From Macrotis lagotis (lineage: Eukaryota; Chordata; Mammalia; Peramelemorphia; Peramelidae): 64,000 nt of DNA. The stretch lies in assembly GCF_037893015.1 (NCBI RefSeq), contig NC_133658.1:257465856-257529855 (forward strand), given 5' to 3'. Within the stretch, counting starts at the first letter, position 1. The number at the start of each line of letters is the position of its first letter. Shown here in pieces: positions 35,694 to 47,070 of the stretch. The translations under genes were made by a program, and so were the position numbers. The notes beneath the pieces are model-generated. The model saw only the letters and a list, made by a program, of their open reading frames with translations. It was not told the DNA's origin and made no database searches.

Positions 35694-36529
35694 AATGAGC
35701 AAAGCAACAAGTGATAGAAAAGAGATCAGAGTTTCAGAAAAAGCCACCACTGATAATTCAGCGGTTCCTGAGGCCTGTTCCTGGTCTTCTGGGGTTGGAT
35801 CCACTCTGCTGAGATCTGTTCTAGACAGGGCTCCACTGTCACCCTGGTGGGGCAAAGTTTTTTTTACTGACATTCCAAGAAGTCCTTGGCAATCTATGCA
35901 ATGAGGGGCCTGAAAACCATCTCTGTTTTCACTGACCCTGGTGCCCACTGTCTCTTCCTGAATTTCTGGGTCTGATTGGCTGGCACAGCCTGTGATGTTC
36001 CACACTCCTCTCTCTAATGGTGCAGCAGACCTTTCCTGCCCAATCTTCCAAGTTGTCTCAGAATGGAAAACTGTTTCCCTACTTTTTTTTTTGGTTTTTG
36101 TGTATTTTGCCTCTCTAGAATATGATTAGAGTCATTATTTAAAGATATTTGAAATGGTTTGGGGAGAGTTCAGGTCATGCCCTGCCTTTACTCTGCCATC
36201 CCTCTGTAGGGGTGCTTTCTATCGACTGGTGTATACTGAATTGTATTGTTGTTTCTCTGAAAAAGTTATTTCATCTAGACTGGTTTTCTTGCTTCATTGA
36301 TAGCAGTTGGTCAGTAGTTAGTATTGGCATTGGGAGTGGGGATAGGGTAGATCCCTTCTCCAGAAAGATTGCTCCTCTGGATGACTGCTGTAGGAACTGG
36401 CCTGGAAGCTAAGAGAAAAGAGTAGTCAAGAGAGTGGTGGTGCTTTGATTTTCCTGGCACATACTAACTTCTGCCCCATCCTTTAGGATATGTTGCTGCT
36501 TCAACTAGCCTGATTTGCCTAGGGATCAT

Positions 36530-36655
36530 CTTGTTATTTCAAAGATAGGGAACCTGAGGCTTAGAGAGATTAAATATTTTGCCCAAGGTCACATAATAAG
36601 TGAAAAAGCTAGAAGGTGAACCCAAGTACTAAGGCTATAAATCAATTGCCACTTT
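36530..36655 (-). mobile_element. MIR SINE
   Basis: tatttcaaagatagggaacctgaggcttagagagattaaatattttgcccaaggtcacataataag is a minus-strand MIR core. Confidence 0.7.
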
Positions 36656-36894
36656 CTCTACATTATACCTATGGAGGCCTAGAACACTTTAAACTTTTGG
36701 GGACCAAGTCATAACAATGAGATAATAATGGGGAAACAAAATATTACCCTCCCCAATTGTGAGGTGTAATTATCTTTGTTCTTTTAAATACAAATTATTT
36801 TCTAGGTTTCTTCCCACTCCTTTAAAATGCATTATTTGTTTAAGAAAGTCTAGATTTCCATGTTTTGTTTGATATTAAACATGGAAAGCCATTC

Positions 36895-37460
36895 ATATTT
36901 TTTATTTTAAAGATTTTATTCATTTTTGAGTTTTACAATTTTTCCCCCTAATCTTACTCCCCCCCCCAAAGGCAATTTGCCAGTCTTGATTGTAATGAGA
37001 GAGAAATCATATCCTTAAGGAAGAAAAATAAAGTATGAGAGATAACAAGATTATGCATTAAGATATCAGGTTTTTTTCCTAAATTAAAGATAATCATTGG
37101 TCTTTGTTCAAACTCCATAATTCTTTCTCTGGATACAGATGGTATGCTCCGTTGCAGATATCCCCAAATTGTCCCTAATTGTTACACTGATGGAATGAGT
37201 GAGTCCATCAAGGTTGATCATCACCCCCATGTTGCTGTTAGTGTGTACAATGTGTTTCTGGTTCTGTTCATCTTGCTCAGCATCAGTTTATGCAAATTCC
37301 TCCAGGCTTCCTTGAATTTCCATTCCTCTTGGTTTCTAATAGAACAATAGTGTTTCATGACATACGCATACCATAATTTGTTAAGTCATTCCCCAATCGA
37401 AGGACATTTACTTGATTTCCAATTCTTTGTTATCACAAACAGGGCTGCTAGCCATTCATA
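36895..37460 (-). mobile_element. L1 3' end, minus strand
   Basis: Antisense 3'UTR is followed by the end of ORF2: gttctgttcatcttgctcagcatcagtttatgcaaattcctccaggcttcc, agaacaatagtgtttcatgacatacg, cattccccaatcgaaggac. Relative to other copies it is close to the family sequence as I know it. Confidence 0.8.
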
Positions 37461-37469
37461 TATTCTTGA

Positions 37470-37915
37470 AGCAAATATCAATAAAAATGGTGATGGTCCT
37501 ATCTGTTAAATTTGAGAACTTATTTGAGTTTGAGACACAAAGGAAATAACTCTTGATTTCCTCTTATGGTCGTGTGTAGAAATAGAAAATGGAGGATTAT
37601 AGAACATAGGCAGTTGGAGCAGAAACAGGTAGTGAACCAGGCAGTAGCAAACCATTAACCCTAGATGCTAAAAAATCAATCATGATCCTGAGTTATAAAA
37701 ATAGGCCTGTGGGAGGAGAGCCTCCCATTATGCAGTCCTTATCAGAATGTTTTATCTAGTTCTCAGCTTCACAATTAACATTAATGGATATAGAACAGTG
37801 AGAGGAAACTCATGAAGTGAGATAGAAAATAAGCTTACAAAGTGGAAATTCTTCAATAAACTTAGTTTAGAGAAGAGAAACTAGCTGTGTTGGCAGAGTG
37901 TAGGACGGGAGTATG
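37470..37915 (+). other. Unclassified block, weakly LTR-like
   Basis: It has a TATA-like ttataaaaata near 37695 and an aataaa near 37855. That order and spacing could be a solitary LTR fossil. No target duplication, primer-binding site or internal region is recognised, so the identification is weak. Confidence 0.2.
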
Positions 37916-39160
37916 AAAAGTGAAAAGTTCCAACTATTCATCTTCCAGCTCAAAAAAAAAGATAAAACGTGAAAATAGAGGGTAAAGTAAGAAAAAGATA
38001 TTAGGCTAAACCATGAAAAATTTACTGACACTAATAGTTGTTAAGTTTGAGAATGAATGTGCAATCTTCTCCCCTGAAGATAATTTAAAAGTGGAACCAT
38101 CTCTTTAGGATAGTTCTAATGTGGTACTGCCTGAAGGCAAGGTGGACTAGATGACCTTTGAAAGTCTTTTCCATCTTTAAGAGTGTAACTTGGCAGTTAT
38201 CATCTGGAAACCAGGAAAGTATAAATAATTGTTAGCTGTAGAATACAATTCAAGGGAATAGTTCAAACATCTTTACTGAGTAGGATACTGATTACTTCAT
38301 GGAGAATTTCACCCCACTTTGTAGGTGCTACCTCATGTCTGCCACTGTTAACAGACACAAGCTTTGATTATAGGGATAGTTTGAGAAATAGGGAAAAAGA
38401 TGTTTTTTCATTACTAGCTACACTCTTATTTCTTCCAAGAAAAAGAAAATATAAAAGGAATCCTTCCTTCAGACTCAGATGGTAAGTACTCTAATCCTTT
38501 ATCATCCTGGTCATCTTAAAGATGCATACAATCTTGGCAGTGTCCTTCATAAAATGTGACACTGAAATTTGGGCAGAGTGATCCAGATGCAATTTGAACA
38601 GAGAGAGGACAGAAATTCCATGACCTTCATTCCTTTTATTTTACTTTTATTGATGTGCTTAGGATAGCAACAGATAATTTGTTTTTTTTTTGTTGACTTT
38701 CACTCATTTTATAGTATTGACTAAAATCCTATTTTTAGAGGGACTTTTCCCCAATTCCTTTTAATTCTGTCTCCCCTCTGTTGATGAAATCCATTTTTAT
38801 CTTGTATCTCATTAAAAATACCCAGAATTTTTATTCATAAACATGCTTTTGAGGTAAATCTCCATTTTTCACTTTTGAAATTAATTTTTAAGTCCAAGTT
38901 TAGAATTTCACCTTTGCTTTAATAATGCTTTTTCTTCAAAATTTGACCTCACTGAGATAGACTAAGGTAGATTGAGGGCCTCATTTGAGGCCCCTCAGTG
39001 AGTTAGAGGGTTTTCTACCTCAAGTATGTAAAGGTTTTCCCAGACAGAATGAGAATCATTTGTTCCATTTATTTGTTCTGCTTAAGTAGGCATTGTGGAG
39101 TGCTTATGTTCTGGTCAACCAACAAAGACAGCACAGTCCTCTAATACAACCTAGGGCATT
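37916..39160. other. Unassigned intronic sequence
   Basis: Mostly unrecognised. A MIR-like tail (aaggtggactagatgacctttgaaagtctttt) lies at about 38140-38175. A small nested inverted repeat occurs at 38948-39002: outer arms ctcactgag/ctcagtgag, inner gggcctc/gaggccc. Confidence 0.35.
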
Positions 39161-39164
39161 GCCA

Positions 39165-39300
39165 GTTGTCTTTTGTCCTGCCACTGATCTTTGATGACTC
39201 AGGAAGGGAGAGTGAGGCTGATGACTTTGTCCAACCCTTCCCACCTAAATCAAGTTCATATATGATGTCATTGGCCTACTTCAAAAAAAAAGGACAAGAA
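39165..39300 (+). mobile_element. Marsupial SINE tail (gaagaggacca type)
   Basis: ctttgatgactcaggaagggagagtgaggctgatgactttg...gatgtcattggcctacttc...ggacaagaaacagc is the plus-strand 3' half of the SINE seen complete at 55900. Confidence 0.6.
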
Positions 39301-39404
39301 ACAGCTACAACAATTATATAACATATCTTGAATATGCCCTCTGTGCTCTTTTAACAATGGTCTGGTTGGTCTACTTTGGTCCAGAACCTCATGACTTCAA
39401 GACT

Positions 39405-39755
39405 GGATGATAACAATAGCCTGCTGATTGATATATCTTGCTCTATGTCTTCTCATCCCTTCAGTCCATTCACTACTCAGCTGTCAAAGCAAGCCTCCTA
39501 AGGATCAGGTCTGATTATGTCACTTCTCTCATTAAAAAATGAAAAAAACTCTAGCAACTGCCTATCACCTCTAGAATTAAATGTAAAATGATATTTGGCA
39601 TTCAGAGACCTGTGCTTCCTTTTGCAGTCTTATTAAAACTCTTCCTCCCTACCCCCCAATTCCTCAGCCTATGATCCAGTGACTTTGGTCTCCTTGCTGT
39701 CTCTCAAACAAGACAATCCATCTCTTCTGACTGTGGACATTTTCATTGGCTAGTC
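39405..39755 (+). mobile_element. L2 LINE 3' region
   Basis: It contains cctcctaaggatcaggtctgattatgtcacttctc, ctctagcaactgcctatcacctctagaattaaatg, tttggcattcagagacctgtgcttcc and tggtctccttgctgtctctcaaacaagac, all in L2 order. Confidence 0.75.
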
Positions 39756-40109
39756 CCTAAATAAGAATTTAGTTAAATTAATTAAGATATGAGTAAGGTG
39801 AATATAGACTTCCTAAATCTTAGAACTCAGGGCAAATTATACATTAATTTAAATTTCTTGGAATGAATAAATTAATGAGAACTTCTTACGGCTGTATTTC
39901 AGAAGAGGTAAAAATATAAGGGATGCTTGCAACAAAGGACAATATAATTTTTTAAAAAAATAATTACCCAACAAAGGGGTAAAACCAGGAAAAATTAACA
40001 GGTTCAAGGAAGGTTAAACAAAATAACTGTTGAAAAGTGAAATAAATAAATTCTTTCAGTAAAGCCAGTTATTTGAAGTAGATTCCCAAACCTTTTGGGT
40101 TTTTAATTT

Positions 40110-40140
<31 letters not shown>

Positions 40141-42010
40141 TATATTTTTATTTTAATTGAGATCAATGAGGCACAACTTTCAAAAATGAATTCTGCCTCT
40201 ATTAGTTCACCTACAGTTTTATTCTTATTTTTTGTTAAATAGATGTGTTTTTTTTAAATTTTTATTGACTTTTGATATCTGACATGAAGCCAGATATGTG
40301 TCTGCTTCTCTGAGGATTAAAATACTTTTCTCAAGTTACATTTGTGAAATATCTCTCCTGAGACCAGGCACAAAAATAAGACAAACAAAAGGAAGATAAA
40401 TAATAAACAAATAAACCAACAAATAATTTTTTTCCTTAGTCACAAGTCTAGCAAAAATTTGTTGAAATAAACTAGAATTGTAGTAATGAGATATATGCTT
40501 ATGAAATGAGATGCTAGCTCATTCACATACCAATATCTAGGAATTTAGAGAAGTCAGATTAGTGGAAATCAATAAAATTTGTTGTATTATTCCACAACTG
40601 GCAGGAAATTATTTTTTTCTGCAATTCAGTTACCCCTCAGTGACTAGAGATTATATGGTATGAAAGCAATTTCTGCCATTCTCCATCTCTTTCTGAATGT
40701 AGCTCATTCTGCTTTTCAAGGTGGGCAGGAAAGACTGAAGGAGCTGGAATACAATAGTAAAATGTTCATCCTTAATGTATCACCCTCTGTTAGGCTAAAG
40801 ATAGTTAAGAGTTTCAGAATCTGGCTCCATTATTCCTAGCCCTTAGATATCTTTTCTTAAAAGACAGAAGCATGTCTGGTTACATAATTCTGTTGTAGTG
40901 GAAAGATGAGCTAAATTTAAATGTGCTTGCAAAGAAACCCATTGTCAGATGCAGATACATATTTAATTAGTGTGACATAAAATTCCAAGAATTTTGAATA
41001 GGGAATGAGGTTTGAGATGATCCAAGTGGAGTTTTAATTCAGTCTCTGTGTAGCTGAGAAACATTGTTCCAGTGAATACCTATTAAAACAACCCAATAAG
41101 CCTGTCTTATTTAAAATACTGTTTCACAGAGATGGAGAGGCATAAATGAGGGGAAAATGAATTATTTAATTATAACCTATTTAAAATGCTCAAGCTTGCA
41201 GAGGTTTATTAGCATCTTCAGTGCATGTTGGACATGATATTGCTTCTGAGTTACCTTCTTTCTCCCTGTCTAAAAACAAGGTCAATATTGACTGTAGCAA
41301 ATTCAATTATGTTTATAAAACCTTTAATTTTTCTTTCATTTATAAAAATATAGAATAACTGTCAGATCATAGCACTAAAATTCAGCTTTAAAGTTCTTTA
41401 TAAAATGGAAATTTCTATGTTTTCTGGTCCCTTCAAGTTCCAGCAAATGTGTCATATTCGAATGTCCCCCCTATATTCTGTAGTCCCTTCCATTGCTAAT
41501 CTCTTTTGTTCTTTTTCCTAATTTTTTTTTACCAGATCTAACACTGCATTTTCTAGAGTCTAAGTTTCCTTCGATCACTGACATCCTTTGATTCTATGTC
41601 AATGAAAAGCACCAAGAGTTGTTCTTGGCAAAGGAAAGCTACTCCTGAATTTTCCTTTCTTAGTAAAAGTTGATGATCAGCATCTGAGCTCAAGTAAAAA
41701 AAATTCTTGCTATATTCATGTTACTGAATTGTTTTCAATAAAGGCTGCAGGTTATTTATAGTCAGTCTAATTATGAATGCCCTTGTCCCTGAGTGGAATT
41801 TCTTTGCCCGTCTTTGGAACTTGGCTACCTCTTTATAGCTCAAGCAGAGAAATTGTTTCCAATTTTGATCTCCTCTTTGGTTACATTTCTTCTGTCCCAG
41901 ACAGTCAGGTGACCACAATTTGCTGGGGTATTCCAGAGTCAGATGAAAAATTCTGGCATTCTTCCAGGAATGACTAAAGGAATTCTCTTTGTGAACAGTG
42001 GGTTTGCTTT
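39756..42010. other. Unassigned intronic sequence with a short (AT)n
   Basis: AT-rich and repeat-poor, with an (AT)n run at about 40113-40138. 40900-41340 contains homeodomain-type aattag/taattat motifs and no mobile-element marks, so it is a possible conserved noncoding block. Confidence 0.3.
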
Positions 42011-42019
42011 CTCTACTTA

Positions 42020-42225
42020 GAATCACAGAAATATTGGAACTATGAGTGACCTTAGAGGCCATCTTTTTCCTCTTCTAAATTTTACATCTAAAGAAGCTGA
42101 CACTCAGAGGAAACAGAAGCAATGAGAGAACATAGTCAATGTGATCAGCCAAAGTCTTGAATTTATTAATAAAGCCATGGCTAGAATCCCACTTGCCCTT
42201 GCTGGTGCTTTTTCACTATACTACA
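42020..42225 (-). mobile_element. MIR SINE
   Basis: aatcacagaaatattggaactatgagtgaccttagaggccatc...taaagaagctgacactcag is a minus-strand MIR variant. Confidence 0.55.
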
Positions 42226-42479
42226 GTTTCTGAAATAACACCCTAATTCAGAGATAACATACATAAAGATCTGGGAAATGATTCCTAGATCAAAACAGGA
42301 CTCATATTTTGATCTGGGAGGTAACATTGATTATGCATAAAATGGCTGATTTTAAAAGTGTTTTCTAATAGCAATATATTGATTTTAATATTTTCCCCAA
42401 TAAGTAAGAAGTAGAATGTTACTATAGATAGCAAGTTGGTCAGGAAGAATTGGGTACTAATTCTACCTATAACACATAT

Positions 42480-42890
42480 TGTTTTATTCAAGTAATATTG
42501 CAACACATATTTCCTGATAACACTCTTTGGCTATACTTTAGAAGATGAATCCACATAATAATGATGTTTACTGTGTTCTCAATTTGTTTTGAAGATCAGC
42601 TCTACAACTTTTGTGCCAAATAAGAAGCAACTAATTTTCTTTGCTGTATAAAAGTGTGATTAAGAGTATAGAATGTCTTTGTTGAAATGACACTATATTG
42701 CTCTTTCTTACCTACATGTCTTTTCAATGTCTAAAAGAAGCAAGAGAATATCAGAACTGGAAGGAACCTAGGAGATCACTGAATCCATCAATTTAGGTTA
42801 AAGAGAGCAGTAGTAGAAAGAACTTGGGTCCTTGAAAGAGAATATCTGAATTTGATTCTGACTTTGACATTTATTAAGTATTATGCTTCA
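42480..42890. repeat. Duplicated intronic segment, copy A
   Basis: It shares collinear sequence with copy B (43808-44375): cctgataaca, tttagaagatg, gtgctcaatttgttttgaa-type, agcaactaatttt/aacaactaatttc, tctttgttgaaatg/tctttgttgagatg, ttcaatgtctaaa, tgacatttattaa. The copies start 1.33 kb apart in direct orientation and have diverged moderately. Confidence 0.85.
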
Positions 42891-43654
42891 ATATGTTTAT
42901 GCAATAGTATATCTCAATTTCTAGGCCACTGGTATCAGACAAATAACCCTCAGAACAAGATTTAACATATTTAAGAAAATAAAAATACAATAGAGCATAG
43001 TGTTAATATATGATTTTCCAAGGCAAAATATCCTTATGTATCCCCTTTCTATTAATGCTTGATATGACTGATTTAGACAGTTTCCTAATATTGTAAATAG
43101 CTAAAAAGGTGCTAAGTTGCATTGATAGAGGCACTTTCCTCACCCAGGGATTCTTGTTATCAACACAAACACAGGTTGATTATCTTAAAGTCTTGTAAGT
43201 AGAAAGGGAGTTGGGAAAGTGATAGTGGTGCTGCTGGGGAATATATTCAGGGTGAATGACAAGATGGAATTCATTCTATTCCTAAATTCTATGGTATTAC
43301 AATAGCATTTCAGGTCCTGGCTTTTTTAAGATGGTATAAAAATTTATTGGGAAGATTATAGATTCTTATAGAAATTAGCTGAAACTCTGTGGTTTTTGTG
43401 ATATCTTTCACTTTTGAGATTCAGGGATTATTAGCTATGTGATCAAAGACAAATCAAAATTTTTGAATTCCTTTTCTATGATAGATACACTACTTACCTC
43501 ATGAAATATCTACAAAGAAATTCTTTTTAAAATACTATATACATGTGAGTTATTTTATGAACAAATATAATCAGGGAAGAACATGACAACAGTGTCTCAT
43601 GCACAACTGATGATAGATTTAAATTTCCATTGTGTTCCTCCTATGGGGAGGGCA

Positions 43655-43656
43655 TA

Positions 43657-43718
<62 letters not shown>
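43655..43718. repeat. (AT)n microsatellite
   Basis: A nearly pure at run of about 60 bases. Confidence 0.95.
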
Positions 43719-43721
<3 letters not shown>

Positions 43722-43807
43722 AGTCTTATCCTGTGGCTACATAAATGGGAGCCATTTTTACCTCTCACTGCTGTTCTATTCCTTTAATCCCCTTTGAAGA
43801 TCCAATG

Positions 43808-44042
43808 TTATTCAAGTAGGAAGGTTTAGACAATTCATCTTACCTGATAACATTGTGTATCTATTCTTTAGAAGATGGATATATGTAATAATAGTGGTTC
43901 CTAATTGTGTGCTCAATTTGTTTTGAAAATTAGATCTACAATTTTTATGCCAAATGAGGAACAACTAATTTCCTTTATTGTATAAATGTGTGGTTGAGAG
44001 GGTGGAATATCTTTGTTGAGATGTCAGTACATTGCTCATTCT

Positions 44043-44086
<44 letters not shown>

Positions 44087-44124
44087 TATATATTTGAATA
44101 AAGATATATAATATATAGAAATTG

Positions 44125-44191
<67 letters not shown>

Positions 44192-44375
44192 ATATATTCA
44201 ATGTCTAAAGGACTTAAAGACTATTGATGCTGGAAGGGACCTAGGGGATCATTAAATCCGACTCTTTATTTTAAAGAGTAAGAGTAGTATAGTGAAAAGA
44301 TCATAAATCCTGGAAGGAAAAGACCTGAATTTGGTTTTGGCTTTGACATTTATTAACTATTATATCTCAATCGTG
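43808..44375. repeat. Duplicated intronic segment, copy B, expanded by a compound microsatellite
   Basis: It is homologous to copy A throughout, except that a stretch of about 20 bases in A (between cttac and ttcaatgtc) is replaced here by about 155 bases of AT, CT and AT repeats at 44042-44197. The 3' limits of both copies lie shortly after tgacatttattaa. Confidence 0.85.
44042..44190. repeat. Compound (AT)n-(CT)n-(AT)n microsatellite
   Basis: AT run 44045-44090, an intervening AT-rich spacer, CT run about 44127-44157, then AT to 44190. Confidence 0.95.
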
Positions 44376-44412
44376 TCATATATGAATAGGAACAATTGCA
44401 TAAGTTACTCCT

Positions 44413-44672
44413 TAGGGAAGAGCAGTTAGGTGGCACAGTAGACAGAGGGCTTGACCTGGAGTCAGGAAGATTCTTCTTCATGAGTTCAAATCTATGCTCA
44501 GACTTTTATTGGCTATATGCCCCTGGGAAAGTCACTTAACCCTATTTACCTTGGTTTCTCATCTAAAATGAGCTGGAGAAGGAAATGGGAAATCACGAGA
44601 GTATCTTTGCCAAAAAAAGACTAAAATTGGGATCATAAACAGTCAGATATAATTGAAATGATTGGACACAAA
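44413..44672 (+). mobile_element. Full-length tRNA-headed SINE with RTE-type tail (MAR1-like)
   Basis: Head agcagttaggtggcacagtagacagagg, B-box region gagttcaaatct, ggaaagtcacttaaccc, atgagctggagaaggaaatggg and tail agtcagatataattgaaatgattgg follow one another in family order. This is the most complete copy of this family in the window. Confidence 0.8.
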
Positions 44673-45219
44673 CAAACTTCCTAGGTAATGCTTTCAAAAT
44701 ACTTTATAAATATGTTATTTTACAGAGCAGGAAATTTAATCCAGGGAGGGAAATGACTTGTCTAAGGTTGCCCAGGGGGTGGAGAATAGAGAAAGAAAAA
44801 TGAAAACCATAGCTGAGGGAGAGAGAAGAAAAGTGGGGGAATGAGTCCATTGTTGAGTCCAGCTTTTACTTATGTTTCTTTTTTCCTCCCACCATCCAAT
44901 TCTTCTTGTTCCTAAATCTATTGACAGAAGTTGTAGGAAAGACTGACTCAAAGAGATCAGGTCCATTTCTTCAGGAAAATCACACTAAGTTCAAAGGTAT
45001 TTTAAATTTGAGTTAACAAGTGTGTTACCTAAGGTTGTAGCCTTTGCTTAAAAATATGACAATGAGCCTGGATAGAGGGATGTTGGATACAGGTCTGAGT
45101 ATTTATATGGTAAAGTATTGCAATGAATAGAATTATCATAGCATAATATAATATAACAGTATAGTACAATAGCAGAGCTTTCCACTTTAGTCTAGGTTCT
45201 CTGATGCCAAATACAGTTC

Positions 45220-45335
45220 TTTTCTACTATATTTATATATATTCATACACACATATATGCAGTATATGACTTTATATCTTATATTATATAGTATTATATC
45301 ATATTATACTATACTGTACTATACTATACCAACCC
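45220..45335. repeat. AT-rich simple repeat (tatac/tatat units)
   Basis: Irregular tatatta, actatac and tactat units. Confidence 0.75.
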
Positions 45336-45701
45336 AACTATACAATATGACCTTATGTGAGTAAAAATAGGTATATTAGACTAAATCAGAGATTTTTAAT
45401 CTATGAATTTCAAGTCTGTAAACCTGGAAGGGAGAATACATATTTATTTAATTAACTTCTAACTGATTTAGCACTTCTTTCAATTATTTAAAAACACTAT
45501 CTGAAAAAAAAGCTCCATAGTCTTTACCATATTGACAAAAGCGTTTATGACCCTCAAAAAAGTTAAGAACCTCCAAATGCTTCCTGATGTTAACTTCCAG
45601 CATCAAGTCCTTAGATCCATTCCTTCTATTTTTCTGGATTAGAATGATCTTTTCCTATGGAGGAGATACTTATTTAGCTACCATAAGGATTAGATGACTT
45701 T

Positions 45702-45852
45702 TATTTTAGGTTTTTGCAAGGCAAATGGGGTTAAGTGGCTTGCCCAAGGCCACACAGCTAGGTAATTATTAAGTGTCTGAGATCAGATTTGAACCCAGGT
45801 ACTTCTGACTCCAGGGCCAGTACTTTATCCACTGCTCCACCTAGAGGCCTCT
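45702..45852 (-). mobile_element. Australian-marsupial-type tRNA SINE, copy 4
   Basis: Antisense full-length copy from ttttgcaaggcaaatggggtt to ccacctagaggcct. It is bounded by perfect 14-bp target-site duplications, ggattagatgactt at 45688-45701 and 45853-45866. Confidence 0.9.
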
Positions 45853-45889
45853 GGATTAGATGACTTCTGAGGGCCTTTCCAAATCTGTG

Positions 45890-47070
45890 TTCTGTTAATT
45901 AATAAATTAATATTTATTTGGTCCCACTATGTGTCAAGCTAAATGCCTGGGGGGAAAAGAGGCAAAAGAGAGTTGTGGCCCTCAAGAAATTCACAATCAA
46001 ATGGGTGAAGCAAGCAAACATGCATATCAAGCTATATACAGAATAAATAGAAAATAGTTAAAAGAAGTAAAAGATTGGAATTAATGGGATGGAAAAGGCT
46101 TCCCGAAGAAGGTAGTATTTTTGTTGAAACTTAAAGTAAGTCAAAAAGACCAGTAGTTGGAGTGGAAGAATCAAACTCTTCTAGCCATGGGTCACAACCA
46201 GAGAAAACACCTGGAACTGAGAGATGGAGTTTCATATTTCTGGAACAGCTAGGAGGCCAATGTCAGCACTGAAGAGTAAGCATTGGGAAGTAAGGTGTAA
46301 GAATACTGAAAAAGTGGGAGAGGACTAAGTAATGAAGGGTTTTAAATGACAGTGAGAGCATTTTGTATTTGCTTTTGATGATAATGGGAAGCTACTGGAG
46401 TTTATTGAGTGGGTGTAAATGACATGATCAGATCTATGTTTTTGGAAAATCACTTTAGTGGCTGAATGGAGAATGAATTGGAGTGGGGAAAAACTTGAGG
46501 CAGTTATATCCACCATTTGTCTATAGCAATAATTTAGGCATGAGCTTAGGAGATCCTACTACATTGGTGGAAATGTCAGAGGAGAAAAGGAGAAATATTA
46601 CAAAAGTGAAATCGATAAGTTTTGGCTATAGTTTAGATATGGGGATGAAAGGGGACAAGTAGAATGTGCAGTGGATAGTGCACAGGCCCTGAGTCAGGAG
46701 AACCTGATGCAAATCAGACTTGAGACACTTGTTATTTACTGGCTGTATTACCTTGGGCAAATCACTTAACCACATTGCTCCACAAAAACCAAAACCAAAA
46801 ACAAAAACGGGGGATATGAGAGATAGTGAGTTATCTTGGATAGCTCCTATGTTGTAAGCATGGATAGGTTGCACTCTACAGTATTAGGGAATATGGGAGC
46901 TGGGGGAAGATGTAGGGTTAAAGATAATGAGTTTTGTTTTGAACATACTTTATTGAATTTTAAAAGTCTACTGGACATTCAGCTTGAGGTATCAATAAAA
47001 CCGATTTTAGATTGGAGATCAGCAGAGATTAGCATTGGATTTGGAGGTGTGTTCCTTGTTCCACCTCCAC
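45890..47070 (-). mobile_element. Long antisense L2 element
   Basis: It starts with the antisense 3' end (aatatttatttggtcccactatgtgtcaagc) and continues in order through cctcaagaaattcacaatc, ggaaaaggcttcccgaagaaggtag, aatgacatgatcagatc, tggagaatgaattggagtgg, aaattgataag-type and tctactggacattcagcttgagg. The tRNA SINE at 46655-46808 interrupts it. Confidence 0.7.
46655..46808 (+). mobile_element. tRNA-headed SINE nested in L2, with a (CCAAAA)n tail
   Basis: gcagtggatagtgcacaggccctgagtcaggagaacc...cttgggcaaatcacttaacc, followed by a tail of aaaaccaaaacc repeats. L2 sequence (gatatgg..gggggatatgagagatagtgag) flanks it on both sides. Confidence 0.8.

Larger units (their letters stand above)
33466..36205 (-). 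mobile_element. HAL1-type (ORF1-only L1) element, near full length, split by a SINE
   Basis: From right to left it reads as 5'UTR (about 36205-35694), a nested SINE (35693-35405), ORF1 coiled-coil (about 35090-34450), the ORF1 C-terminal segment (about 34300-34130), and a purine-rich 3' region in which a (CT)n array sits. Landmarks include agtccaataatttttaaatt (34477-34497), gcttgcagtatttttccttgacctgggagctct (34269-34301) and gggtaagatagatttctacacc (33707-33728). Stops and indels break ORF1. Its 3' end passes directly into L1 ORF2-tail sequence. Confidence 0.75.

Noticed and set aside
43965-44201. 78-codon minus-strand frame with Tyr-Ile and Arg-Glu repeats
   Set aside because: It reads through the AT/CT compound microsatellite.
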